A stretch of DNA of 64,000 bases from Herbaspirillum robiniae (lineage in GTDB: Bacteria; Pseudomonadota; Gammaproteobacteria; Burkholderiales; Burkholderiaceae_D): contig NZ_NJGU01000007.1 of the NCBI RefSeq assembly GCF_002213415.1, positions 186,001-250,000 of the forward strand, given 5' to 3'. Shown one piece after another: positions 8,514 to 16,634 of this stretch. The notes beneath the pieces are model-generated. The model saw nothing but the letters and a program-made list of their open reading frames with translations, ran no database searches and was not told where the DNA came from. Position 1 is the first letter of the stretch. Every line of letters starts with the position of its first letter. A program made the position numbers and the translations under genes.

Positions 8514-9434
8514 ATGAAATTCCTCAGCAACCAGCAGATCAGCGAATTGCTCACCACCGAAGACGCCATCGCCTCCATGCGCGAAGCCTTCGCCGGCGCC
8601 GCTGAAGGCGCGCACCAGGGCCGCGTGCGCACCAGCGCATCCAACGGCGTGATGCTGTCGATGATGGGCGCGGTGATTCCCTCGGCGGGCATTGCCGGCG
8701 CCAAGGTCTACACCACCATCAAGGGCCAGTTCAAGTTCGTCATCCAGCTGTTCTCCACCGAGACCGGCGCGCCGCTTTGCACCATCGAGGGCGACACCAT
8801 GACCGGCCTGCGCACCGCCGCCGCCACCGCCGTGGCCTGCGATGCGCTGGCGCGCCGCGATGCCGAAGTGCTGGCCATCATCGGCACCGGCGTGCAGGCG
8901 CGCTCGCATGCGCCGGCGCTGCTGCAGGTGCGCAAGTTCAGGGAAGTGCTGGTGGCCGGCCTGTCCGGCCAGCAGGAACTGGCCGACGACATCACGCGCC
9001 AGTACGGCGTGCCGGCGCGCGTGGTCAGCGTCGACGAAGCCGCGGCCCAGGCCGACGTGCTGGTGACCGTGACCCGCGCCACCACGCCGCTGTTCGACGG
9101 CAAGCTGCTGAAGGCGGGCGCCTTCGTGGCGGCGGTGGGCGCTTCCAAGGCCAACGTGCGTGAACTGGATGACGCGGCAATCGCGCGCGCCGCCGCACTG
9201 TTCGTCGAGTGGAAGCCGCAGGCCCAGCAGGAAGCCGGCGACCTGGTGCAATGCGCGCCCGGCACCTTCGACTGGGCCCGGGTGATGGAACTGGCGCAGG
9301 CGGTGGACGGCAGCATGCCCTACCAGCGCAAGGACGACGACATCGTCATCTACAAGGCCATCGGCATCGGCCTGGAAGACGTGGCGCTGGCCGGGTTGGC
9401 CTACCGCAAGGCTTGCGCAAAGTTCGGCTGGTAA
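8514..9434 (+). CDS. ornithine cyclodeaminase / mu-crystallin family protein
   Basis: A 306-aa NAD(P)-binding protein of the OCD/mu-crystallin family, which includes ornithine cyclodeaminases, imino-acid reductases and alanine dehydrogenases. The central Rossmann motif is IIGTGVQARSH (about residues 122-132), preceded by the family block TGLRTAAATAVA. The C-terminal part VAAVGASKANVRELD and DDIVIYKAIGIGLED is also typical. The start has AAGGAG 8 nt upstream. Adjacency to the LysR gene suggests induction by an amino acid. The exact reaction cannot be assigned. Confidence 0.85.
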   Translation: MKFLSNQQISELLTTEDAIASMREAFAGAAEGAHQGRVRTSASNGVMLSMMGAVIPSAGIAGAKVYTTIKGQFKFVIQLFSTETGAPLCTIEGDTMTGLRTAAATAVACDALARRDAEVLAIIGTGVQARSHAPALLQVRKFREVLVAGLSGQQELADDITRQYGVPARVVSVDEAAAQADVLVTVTRATTPLFDGKLLKAGAFVAAVGASKANVRELDDAAIARAAALFVEWKPQAQQEAGDLVQCAPGTFDWARVMELAQAVDGSMPYQRKDDDIVIYKAIGIGLEDVALAGLAYRKACAKFGW

Positions 9435-9454
9435 AGACAACGCTCGCCTGAAAA

Positions 9455-9493
9455 CAAAAACGCCGCCGGCTGCGAAGCCGTGCGGCGTTTTTC
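9455..9493. terminator. bidirectional rho-independent terminator
   Basis: The stem AACGCCGC/GCGGCGTT with an inner CGGCT/AGCCG part is flanked by A-run and T-run on either side. It therefore serves both the rightward OCD gene and the leftward DMT transporter gene. Confidence 0.85.
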
Positions 9494-9511
9494 ATTGGTG
9501 CGGGACAATGC

Positions 9512-10411
9512 TCAGGCCGGGGCCTTCTCCGTTGCGCGCGGCGCCGCCGGTTTGGCGCGCAAGGCGATAGCCGTGGCCGTCAGCACGATGGCGATGCCGG
9601 CCACGGTGCCGGCGGTGACCGGTTCATCCAGCAGCAGCCAGGCCCACAGCGACGCCGTCATCGGCACCAGGAAGGTGACCGTGATGGCCTTGGTGGCGCC
9701 TTCGGAGGAGATCAGCTGGAAGAACAGGGCGTAAGCGATGCCGGTGCACACCACGCCCAGCACCAGCACCGCCAGCAGCGCCTGCCAGGTGCCCGACGCG
9801 AGCGCGTGCGGCACGCCCGGCGCGGCGAAGGGGATCAGGCACAGCGCCGCGGCGAACTGGCTGCCGGCCGCCATCGCGATGGGCGCCACGCCGCCGCCGC
9901 GCATGCGCGTATAGGTGGCGGCGAAGCCGTAGCTGACCGCAGCGCCCATGGCCGCCAGCACGCCGAAGATCACCGCCGCCTCGGCCGGCACCGGGCCCAC
10001 GCCGACCAGCACCGCCACGCCGAACAGGCCCAGCACGAAGGCGCCCAGGCGCACCGGCGTCAGCCGTTCGCCCAGCAGCAGGAAGCCGAAGACGGCGGTA
10101 AACACCGGCGCCAGCGAGTTCATGGTGGCCATGTAAGAGGACGGGATGTACAGCGCCGACCAGGCGAACAGCGAGAACGGCAGCGCCGTGTTGGCCAGGC
10201 CGATCACCAGATAGGGCTTCCAGTTGCGGCGCCATTGCAGCGGCACGCCGCGCGACTGCGCGTAGGCCAGCAGGGCGACGGTGGCCAGCGACGCGCGGCC
10301 GAAGGTGGTGAGCATGGGGCCGAACACGGGCGCCGCGATGCGCATCAACATGAAGCTGGTGCCCCAGATGGCGGCGAGCAGGAGGAGTCTGGCGATGTTC
10401 GACGGTGACAT
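9512..10411 (-). CDS. EamA/DMT-family transporter
   Basis: A 299-aa inner-membrane protein of the drug/metabolite transporter superfamily with two EamA repeats, about ten helices in all. The first repeat begins LLLLAAIWGTSFMLMRIAAPVFGP (written here in part) and the second has the ALFFQLISSEGATKAIT and AWLLLDEPVTAGT blocks. Members usually export metabolites or amino acids. It is divergent from the GST gene and closed by the bidirectional terminator at 9455. Substrate unknown. Confidence 0.85.
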   Translation of the reverse strand: MSPSNIARLLLLAAIWGTSFMLMRIAAPVFGPMLTTFGRASLATVALLAYAQSRGVPLQWRRNWKPYLVIGLANTALPFSLFAWSALYIPSSYMATMNSLAPVFTAVFGFLLLGERLTPVRLGAFVLGLFGVAVLVGVGPVPAEAAVIFGVLAAMGAAVSYGFAATYTRMRGGGVAPIAMAAGSQFAAALCLIPFAAPGVPHALASGTWQALLAVLVLGVVCTGIAYALFFQLISSEGATKAITVTFLVPMTASLWAWLLLDEPVTAGTVAGIAIVLTATAIALRAKPAAPRATEKAPA

Positions 10412-10605
10412 GGGTGAGGCCGGATATATCGGAAGGGCGAGTCTAATGCGCGCCGCCGCGGGCTGCCCGGTACAGTTGCATGCTTTTCCACCGGGCCACT
10501 TGCGCCGACGTAACAGCGCCGGGGGCGGCGCATGCCGAACTGTACATGTCGCCCGGCTTGCCGGGCTGCTAATGTTGAGCCCGTTTGTTGAAAAAGGAGA
10601 AACGC

Positions 10606-11229
10606 GTGCTCACGATCTACGGCAGGGACAGTTCCATCAATGTGCGCAAGGTGCTGTGGGCCTGCGCCGAACTCGGCATCGACTACCGGCGCGAGGACTG
10701 GGGCAACGGCTTTCGCTCCACGCGCGAGCCGGCTTTCCTGGCGATGAATCCCAATGCCATGGTGCCGGTGATCGACGATGACGGCTTCGTGCTGTGGGAG
10801 TCCAATTCCATTCTGCGCTACCTGGCCTCGCAGTACGGCGACGGCGCGCTCTATCCCGCCGCGCCGCGCGAGCGCGCCCGCGTCGACCAGTGGATGGACT
10901 GGCAGGCCAGCGACCTCAACCGTTGCTGGAGCTACGCCTTCATGGCGCTGGTGCGCAAGTCGCCGGCGCACGGCGACGCGCAGCAGCTGGCCGCGTCCAT
11001 CGACAACTGGAGCGGCTTCATGCAGGTGCTGGAGCAGCGCCTGCAGCAGACCGGCGCCTATGTGGCCGGCGACGCCTTCAGCCTGGCCGACATCCCGGTC
11101 GGGCTGTCGGTCAACCGCTGGTTCGGCACGCCCTTCGAGCATCCCGCGCTGCCGGCGGTGGCGCGCTATTACGAGCTGCTCGACCGGCGCCAGGGTTTCC
11201 GCGCGTTCGGACGCAACGGCATGGCCTGA
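10606..11229 (+). CDS. glutathione S-transferase family protein
   Basis: A 207-aa cytosolic GST. The N-terminal thioredoxin-like domain runs to about residue 80, with the glutathione-binding stretch [11 protein letters not shown] and [11 protein letters not shown]; the C-terminal all-alpha domain carries [11 protein letters not shown]. The start is taken as GTG 10606 because AAGGAGA ends 5 nt before it, giving a native N-terminus LTIYGRDSS. An upstream TTG at 10585 would lie before the ribosome site. Likely roles are detoxification or stress response. Confidence 0.85.
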   Translation: MLTIYGRDSSINVRKVLWACAELGIDYRREDWGNGFRSTREPAFLAMNPNAMVPVIDDDGFVLWESNSILRYLASQYGDGALYPAAPRERARVDQWMDWQASDLNRCWSYAFMALVRKSPAHGDAQQLAASIDNWSGFMQVLEQRLQQTGAYVAGDAFSLADIPVGLSVNRWFGTPFEHPALPAVARYYELLDRRQGFRAFGRNGMA

Positions 11230-11303
11230 GGCGGCAGGGAGCGGTACACTTCGGGCTTGCGCGTTTGGCGCCCAACCTGTTGCACTTCATTGCCGGATCG
11301 TCC

Positions 11304-11399
11304 ATGGCCACCCGAAAGAAAAAACTGCTGTTCCTCGCCGCCTTCCTCGGCTGCCTGCTGCTGGCCAGCGTGCCGCTGATTTCCCTGCTGTTCTACTGA
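11304..11399 (+). CDS. very small hydrophobic protein, hypothetical
   Basis: A 31-aa frame: a short basic start (ATRKKKLL) followed by one hydrophobic helix to the C-terminus. The topology suits a small membrane protein, but there is no convincing ribosome site and no family was recognised. It lies 75 nt after the GST gene. Confidence 0.35.
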   Translation: MATRKKKLLFLAAFLGCLLLASVPLISLLFY

Positions 11400-11486
11400 G
11401 CGCGGCGCGTCGTCCGGAATCGCCCGTATCGGCCCGTACTCACCAGTTGGTACCTATTGGTACTTGCCCGCACATGTCGCGCGGGC

Positions 11487-11520
11487 AAAAAAAGACCCCC
11501 GGACTTTCGGCCGGGGGTGA
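11487..11520 (-). terminator. rho-independent terminator (leftward)
   Basis: Read on the minus strand, ACCCCCGGCC and GTCCGGGGGT form a stem with a GAAA-type loop, followed by CTTTTTTT. It lies about 110 nt downstream of the 51-aa gene and supports that gene being transcribed leftward. Confidence 0.85.
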
Positions 11521-11628
11521 AAACCAAATCCCACAGGATTCAGAGGAGACATCGGTCGGGTTTGCCGTCGTCGGCGGCAGATCCCAGGTCGGTTGCGCGC
11601 CCGCTTGCGTGCGGCGCGGCGGAATCGG

Positions 11629-11784
11629 TCAGGCCGAAGCGAAGCTGGCGGCGCGGCGATAGGTGCAGCGCGACAGCGGGTGCTTGTTCCATTTCGCCTC
11701 GGCGAACAGGTAGACGCCGTAGGCTGCGCCGGCGACTGCGATCAGGGTAAAGAGGACGACGGCCATCAGGAAGGTGCTGAACAT
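11629..11784 (-). CDS. 51-aa membrane protein, unknown
   Basis: A short gene starting with ATG at 11784 behind a perfect TTAAGGAG site 6 nt upstream. The product has a single membrane helix (about residues 5-28, FLMAVVLFTLIAVAGAAYGV) and a basic, cytoplasm-facing tail (AKWNKHPLSRCTYRR). It has its own terminator at 11487. No domain was recognised. The ribosome site, clean start and dedicated terminator make it a real small gene; its function cannot be inferred. Confidence 0.65.
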   Translation of the reverse strand: MFSTFLMAVVLFTLIAVAGAAYGVYLFAEAKWNKHPLSRCTYRRAASFASA

Positions 11785-11959
11785 GGTGATCTCCTTAAGA
11801 TGGTTTCATCTTAGGGAAACGCCCCGGCGATGGCTTTAGTGGAATCCCCTAGAAGGCAGAAAAGCGCTTCAGGGAATTCCCGGTCAGGTAATTCCCGAGT
11901 ACGTCGCGTACCGGGAAGTTACGCTGGCGGCGCCCGTTGCAGGCGCCGCCATCAACTCA

Positions 11960-13054
11960 TCAATAACGTTCCAGCCAGTGCGCGTAGGGCGCCGGCAAGG
12001 TCCAGGAGGGGCGCTCCAGGCCCAGCTCCTTGGCGGCCTGGTAAGTCCAGTGCGGATTGGCCAGGTGGGCGCGGCCCACCATCACCAGGTCCAGCTGGCC
12101 TTCCTTGACCACGCGCTCGGCGATCTCGGGCGTGCCGAAGCCCCAGGCCGAGGACACCGGCACGTCAGCCTCGCGGCGCACGCGCTCGGCGATCGGGCCG
12201 AGGAAGGCCGGGCCCCAGGGGATGCTGGTTTCAGGAATCGTGAAGCCCATGGTGACGCTGATCATGTCCATGCCCGCCGCCTTGAACTGGCGCACCAGGT
12301 CGATCGACTCCAGCAGCGTCTGTTCGTCGCGGCCGTCGTATTCGATGACGCCGAAGCGCACCGTCAGCGGCAGGTGTTCCGGCCACACTTCACGCACCGC
12401 GCGCAGGGTTTCAAGCAGGAAACGGGCGCGGTTTTCCACGCTGCCGCCGTAGATGTCGTCGCGCTGGTTGGAATGCGCCGAGAAGAAGCTCTGCGCCAGG
12501 TAGCCGTGGGCGAAGTGCAGCTCCAGCCATTCGAAACCGACGTCGCGGGCGCGGATGGCCGCGTCCACGAAGTTCTGGCGCACGCGGGCGATGTCGTCGA
12601 GGCTCATGGCGGTTGGCACCTTGGGCAGGCCCCGGCCGTAGGCCAGGGCCGAGGGGCCGATGGTGTCCCAGCCGCGCGCGTCGCCGGCGGCGATGTGGTC
12701 GTCGCCTTCCCACGGGCGGTTGGCGCTGGCCTTGCGGCCGGCGTGGGCGATCTGGATGCCGGGCACGGAGCCGGCGTCCTTGATGGCTTGCACCACCGGC
12801 ACGAAGGCTTGCGCCAGCTCATCGGACCAGATGCCGGTGCAGGCCGGGGTGATGCGACCTTCCGGGGCGACCGCGGTGGCTTCCACGATCACCAGGCCGG
12901 CGCCGCCGCGGGCGATGCTGGCGTAGTGCGACAGGTGCCAGTCGTTGGGGCGGCTGTCGACGGCCATGTACTGGCACATCGGCGGCACGGCGATGCGGTT
13001 GCGCAGGGTGACGTCTTTGAGTTTGAACGGTTGGAACAGGGCAGGGACGGACAT
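11960..13054 (-). CDS. NADH:flavin oxidoreductase, old yellow enzyme (YqjM/XenA class)
   Basis: A 364-aa FMN-dependent ene-reductase. The N-terminal PPMCQYMA holds the thermophilic-like-class active-site cysteine (about C26). HFAHGYLAQSFFSAHSNQRDD (written in part) with YGGSVENRARF is the OYE signature (about residues 180-215), and MVGRAHLANPHW near the C-terminus completes the FMN site. Such enzymes reduce alpha,beta-unsaturated carbonyls, nitro-compounds or quinones. It is divergent from an ArsR-family regulator across a perfect palindrome, which implies control by that repressor, perhaps through an electrophile-sensitive cysteine. Confidence 0.9.
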   Translation of the reverse strand: MSVPALFQPFKLKDVTLRNRIAVPPMCQYMAVDSRPNDWHLSHYASIARGGAGLVIVEATAVAPEGRITPACTGIWSDELAQAFVPVVQAIKDAGSVPGIQIAHAGRKASANRPWEGDDHIAAGDARGWDTIGPSALAYGRGLPKVPTAMSLDDIARVRQNFVDAAIRARDVGFEWLELHFAHGYLAQSFFSAHSNQRDDIYGGSVENRARFLLETLRAVREVWPEHLPLTVRFGVIEYDGRDEQTLLESIDLVRQFKAAGMDMISVTMGFTIPETSIPWGPAFLGPIAERVRREADVPVSSAWGFGTPEIAERVVKEGQLDLVMVGRAHLANPHWTYQAAKELGLERPSWTLPAPYAHWLERY

Positions 13055-13129
13055 GTTGGCCTTTTGCTATCGACAGGGTTGTTCTTGGGAAATGCGCTTG
13101 GTGTCCCCGTGTTGTATTCTTGGTTTCGT

Positions 13130-13151
13130 TAGTTCGAATATATTCGAACTA
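13130..13151. promoter_or_regulatory. 22-bp perfect palindrome, probable ArsR-family operator
   Basis: TAGTTCGAATA followed immediately by its exact reverse complement, in the 133-nt gap between the divergent reductase and ArsR-type genes. Length, symmetry and position suit the dimeric winged-helix product of 13188-13523 acting on both promoters. The GGAAGGAGTATAA that follows is the leader of the regulator gene. Confidence 0.75.
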
Positions 13152-13187
13152 TGGAAGGAGTATAACCCAAGGTGTATCATCCTGCAG

Positions 13188-13523
13188 ATGCGTCCCTATA
13201 AACATCCCGCCGCCGATGAACTGGTGCTTGAGCGCGTGCTCTACGCCCTGAGCGATTCGATCCGCCTGGACATCGTGCGCCATCTCGCTCGCGTCGAATG
13301 CGCGACCTGCGGCGAGCTCGACGGCGGCCGTCCCAAGTCCACCGTCTCGCACCACTTCAAGGTGCTGCGCGAAGCCGGCCTCGTGCTGACCGAGAACACC
13401 GGGACCTCGCACATGAACACCTTGCGCCGCGCCGACGTCGAAGGCCGCTTCCCCGGCTTGCTGGCCGCGATCCTGTCGCAGGGCGATGCCGCGGTGGCGG
13501 CCACAAAGAAAAAGGCGGCCTGA
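13188..13523 (+). CDS. ArsR-family winged-helix regulator
   Basis: A 111-aa DNA-binding protein with an ArsR-type winged HTH: ALSDSIRLDIVRHLA (about residues 22-36), the recognition helix region KSTVSHHFKVLREAGLV (about 51-67) and a wing. Two cysteines in VECATCGEL (about 38-46) could sense a metal or an electrophile. It has no CxC-rich ArsR metal box beyond this pair. ATG 13188 is chosen; the longer frame upstream runs through the operator. Control of the divergent ene-reductase is inferred from position and the palindrome. Confidence 0.83.
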   Translation: MRPYKHPAADELVLERVLYALSDSIRLDIVRHLARVECATCGELDGGRPKSTVSHHFKVLREAGLVLTENTGTSHMNTLRRADVEGRFPGLLAAILSQGDAAVAATKKKAA

Positions 13524-13835
13524 GCCGCCTCCGGTTCATTCTTCCTCTGGTATTTCCTGGCGTCTATTGCGCTGTTGCGGCGCAGGCGTGTTGGCGTCCG
13601 GACGGCTGTCCCGCGTTTGCCCGCCCGGCGGGCTGCGGGATTTTCCGGGTATATCGGTCGCCGCTGAACGACGCTGGATCCTGACTTTCGTCAGGATGAC
13701 GGAGAAGTGGGGAGGGACGGGCAGGCCTTGTCGGCGGTGAGGTGACGCGCAGACTTACAGCTTCAATCCGCTCGCTGTCATCCCGACGTAGGCCGGGCGC
13801 CGTCATCCTCGCGCGTCACAACAAGTCACAGCAAA
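13524..13835. other. gene-free region with REP-like repeats
   Basis: About 310 nt with no credible gene. It contains TCCTGAC-TTTC-GTCAGGA (13679-13696) followed by ATGACGG, and a GTCATCCCGACGTAGGCCGG-type segment near 13777. Such GGATCCTGAC/GTCAGGATGACG pieces look like dispersed intergenic repeats; related fragments (GGGATGACGA, GGGATGACAA) occur near 41070-41090. Confidence 0.45.
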
Positions 13836-14267
13836 TCACAATCGGCCCGCCGCAATATCCGCATCCAGTGCCGCACACGCGCAGCTTGCCGCGTATTGCT
13901 CGACTTCCACCGGCGTGTTGCCGCGCAGCTCCTCGCAGGACACGCGGCGAAACGGCACCGGGTTGTCGTTGCGGTGCAGGTGGTAGCTGCCTACCCAACT
14001 GCCGTCGCGCTGCTCGGCGCTGGAGACGCGGATGAAGAAGCCGCGATGCTCGCTCGTGTCGGCGTCAAGCGCGGCGTCGATCATGGCGCGGCCAAACGAG
14101 ATCCCGGCCACCTGGGCTGCCATCAGCGAAGAAAAAGGATTGCCGCGCAGCTGCGGGCAGGCGGCGCCGTCGATGCTGACGGCGCAGACGACGTCGCCGT
14201 CGCGCTTCGGGGTGCAGGCGACGCTGATGCGTCTGCCGCGATAAGTTGCTCCGTGGACCTGGGTCAT
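13836..14267 (-). CDS. hypothetical protein
   Basis: A 143-aa protein with no recognised domain, no signal peptide and no membrane segment. It has a compositionally normal core (YRGRRISVACTPKRDGD, FRRVSCEELRGN) and an Ala/Cys-rich C-terminus. Its coding bias matches the neighbours and the antisense frames look like shadows. It is divergent from the epimerase-like gene at 14384. Function unknown. Confidence 0.55.
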   Translation of the reverse strand: MTQVHGATYRGRRISVACTPKRDGDVVCAVSIDGAACPQLRGNPFSSLMAAQVAGISFGRAMIDAALDADTSEHRGFFIRVSSAEQRDGSWVGSYHLHRNDNPVPFRRVSCEELRGNTPVEVEQYAASCACAALDADIAAGRL

Positions 14268-14383
14268 GCTGCCGCTAGGAAAGGGAATGAAGCCTATGGT
14301 GGGCCTTCACCCGCCCGCGGTCAACCGGCGCGGCGAATTTGTGTACGATGGCGTCTTCACACAAGATCAATCACACAGACGCC

Positions 14384-15283
14384 ATGAACATCTTCATCAC
14401 CGGCGCCACCGGCTACATCGGCGGCTCCGTCGGCCGCCACCTGGCCGCCGCCGGCCATGCCATCCGCGGGCTGGCGCGCGATGCGGCGAAATCGGCGGCG
14501 CTGCGCGCCATCGGCATCGAGCCCGTCGTCGGCACCCTGGACGACAGCGCCTTGCTGGCCGCCGAAGCCGCGCGCGCGGACGCCGTGATCAACTGCGCCA
14601 GCAGCGATCATCGTCCCGCCATCGAGGCGCTCCTGGGCGCCTTGCAAGGCAGCGGCAAGATACTGCTGCACACCAGCGGCTCCAGCCAGGTGGGCGACGC
14701 CGTCGCCGGCAACGTGCTCAATGCCCAGGTCTTCGACGAGAACACGCCGCTGGTGGTCGGCTCGGAAAAATGGGCGCGCTACGCGCTGGACCAGCGCATC
14801 CTGTCCGCGCCGGGCATGCGCGGCATCGTCATCTGCAACACGCTGATCTATGGCCACGGCACCGGCCTGCAGCCCGACAGCGTACAGCTGCCGGCGCTGG
14901 TGGCGCAGGCGCGCGAAAGCGGCGTGATGCGGCTGGTGGGGCGCGGCGTGAACCGCTGGGCGACGGTGCATATCGAGGACGTCTGCGCGCTGTATCGGCT
15001 GGTGCTGGAAGCGCCGGACACCAGCGGCTTCTATTTTGCCGAGAACGGCGAGTCCTCCTATGCCGAGATGGGCGAGGCCATCGCCCGCCGCATGGGCGTG
15101 GACCGCATCGAACACCTGAGCGAAGAGGAAGCGATCGCGCTGTGGGGCCTGAACAAGGCGCGCTATTCGCTGGGCTCGAACAGCCGGGTGAAGGCCTTGC
15201 GCGCGCGCAGCGAGCTCGGCTGGCAGCCGCGCCATGCGTCGGCGGTGGAGTGGATCAACAACGAGATGAAACTGCCGCAGTGA
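14384..15283 (+). CDS. NAD-dependent epimerase/dehydratase family protein (extended SDR)
   Basis: A 299-aa extended short-chain dehydrogenase-like protein. The N-terminal Rossmann motif is FITGATGYIGGSVGRHL (residues 4-20), giving the TGxxGxxG signature of NAD(P)-binding epimerases. LLHTSGSSQVG is the strand-5 serine region, while the usual YxxxK is modified (WARYALDQR), so catalysis is uncertain. The C-terminal part (RVKALRARSELGWQPR) is typical of epimerases and atypical SDRs. ATG 14384 places the motif at the N-terminus. It is a monocistronic gene closed by the terminator at 15305. Confidence 0.82.
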   Translation: MNIFITGATGYIGGSVGRHLAAAGHAIRGLARDAAKSAALRAIGIEPVVGTLDDSALLAAEAARADAVINCASSDHRPAIEALLGALQGSGKILLHTSGSSQVGDAVAGNVLNAQVFDENTPLVVGSEKWARYALDQRILSAPGMRGIVICNTLIYGHGTGLQPDSVQLPALVAQARESGVMRLVGRGVNRWATVHIEDVCALYRLVLEAPDTSGFYFAENGESSYAEMGEAIARRMGVDRIEHLSEEEAIALWGLNKARYSLGSNSRVKALRARSELGWQPRHASAVEWINNEMKLPQ

Positions 15284-15304
15284 CAGGCACGTCAGGCCTG
15301 GCAT

Positions 15305-15340
15305 GAAAAAAGGCCCGCATGCTTGCATGCGGGCCTTCTT
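15305..15340. terminator. bidirectional rho-independent terminator
   Basis: GGCCCGCATGC-TT-GCATGCGGGCC, flanked by AAAAAA on the left and TTCTTC on the right. It ends both the rightward epimerase-like gene and the leftward dehydrogenase operon. Confidence 0.85.
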
Positions 15341-15364
15341 CATTGCGCAGCGCCTGGAGCGACG

Positions 15365-16624
15365 TCAGTGCTTCTCCAGCGATGCGCGCACCTTGGCCGC
15401 TTCGCGCTCGGACACCGCGCCGCCCTGGTTGCCCCAGCCCTGGCGCACGAAGCTCGCCAGCTCGGCGGCTTCCTTGTCCGACAGGCGATGCGCGAAGCCC
15501 GGCATCACCAGGATCGACGGCGCCTTCTCGGTCGACGGCGTGCGCGCGCCGGCCAGGATCACATGCAGCAGTCCGGTCGGGTTGTCGGCGTTGGCGATCG
15601 AAGCCCCGTCCAGCACCGGGAAGATGCCCGGCGCGCCCTTGCCCGTCACGAAGTGGCAGGCCGCGCAGTTGTCCAGGTACAGGCGCTCGCCCAGCGTCAG
15701 GTCCTTGGCTGCCGTCAGCTTTTTGGCGGTGGCCTGCGCGCCTTGCGGCCGGGCGCCGTCGTTGCGCGCCGGCGGCGTCGACAGGGTCTTGAGATAGGCG
15801 GCGATGGCGTTCAGGTCTTCCTGCTTCAGGTGCGAGGTGCTGTGCTCCACCACCAGGCTCATCTCGCCGGCTACCGACGCGGTCTTGTTGCGACCGGTCT
15901 GCAGGTAGTCGACGATGTCCTGCGCGCTCCAGTGCGGCATGCCGCGCAGCGAGGGCACGGCCCAGCCGTTGAGATCGCCGCCGGAGAGGAACTGCTCCTG
16001 GGCGCTGTCGCTGGCCTTCTCGTTCATCGCGAAGCCGCGCGGCGTGTGGCAGCTGCCGCAGTGGCCCAGGCCCTCGACCAGGTAGGCGCCGCGCTTGATC
16101 TCGGCGCTCCAGCCGGCCTGCTCCTTGAACGGCTTGTCATTGGCGAAGAACACGTTCCACAGCTTCATGCCCCAGCGGATGTTGAACGGGAAGCTCATCT
16201 CCGACGGCGGCGAGGCCACGGCCACCGGTTTCACGCCGTCCATGAAGTAGGCGTACAGCGCATGGATGTCGTCGTCGCTGACCTTGGCGTAGCTCGGATA
16301 GGGCATGGCCGGGTACAGCGGGGTGCCGTCGGCGCGCACGCCGTGACGCACGGCCTTCGAGAATTGCTCCTCGCTGTAGTTACCGATGCCGTGTTCCTTG
16401 TCGGGCGTGATGTTGGTGGAATAGATGATGCCGTGGCCGCTGTCGATGGCCAGGCCGCCGGCGAAGGACGGCTTGCCGGCCGCGCTGTGGCAAGCCATGC
16501 AGTCGCCGGCGCGCGCCAGGTATTCGCCGCGCTTGAGCAATTCCTGATCGGCGGCGGCATGCGCCGCCTGGATCGACGCCAGGCTCAGGGCCAGAACGGC
16601 CAGCAGTTGGTTCAGTTTTTTCAT
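15365..16624 (-). CDS. tri-heme cytochrome c, gluconate-type dehydrogenase subunit
   Basis: A 419-aa periplasmic or membrane-attached cytochrome c. A Sec signal peptide (residues 1 to about 23, ending AHA) is followed by three CxxCH sites: CMACH (42-46), CGSCH (189-193) and CAACH (320-324). This three-heme layout is that of the cytochrome subunit of membrane-bound gluconate, 2-ketogluconate and alcohol dehydrogenases, which passes electrons from the flavoprotein to ubiquinone. It is the last gene of the leftward operon, 10 nt after the GMC flavoprotein stop. Confidence 0.92.
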   Translation of the reverse strand: MKKLNQLLAVLALSLASIQAAHAAADQELLKRGEYLARAGDCMACHSAAGKPSFAGGLAIDSGHGIIYSTNITPDKEHGIGNYSEEQFSKAVRHGVRADGTPLYPAMPYPSYAKVSDDDIHALYAYFMDGVKPVAVASPPSEMSFPFNIRWGMKLWNVFFANDKPFKEQAGWSAEIKRGAYLVEGLGHCGSCHTPRGFAMNEKASDSAQEQFLSGGDLNGWAVPSLRGMPHWSAQDIVDYLQTGRNKTASVAGEMSLVVEHSTSHLKQEDLNAIAAYLKTLSTPPARNDGARPQGAQATAKKLTAAKDLTLGERLYLDNCAACHFVTGKGAPGIFPVLDGASIANADNPTGLLHVILAGARTPSTEKAPSILVMPGFAHRLSDKEAAELASFVRQGWGNQGGAVSEREAAKVRASLEKH

Positions 16625-16634
16625 GTTGTATGCC

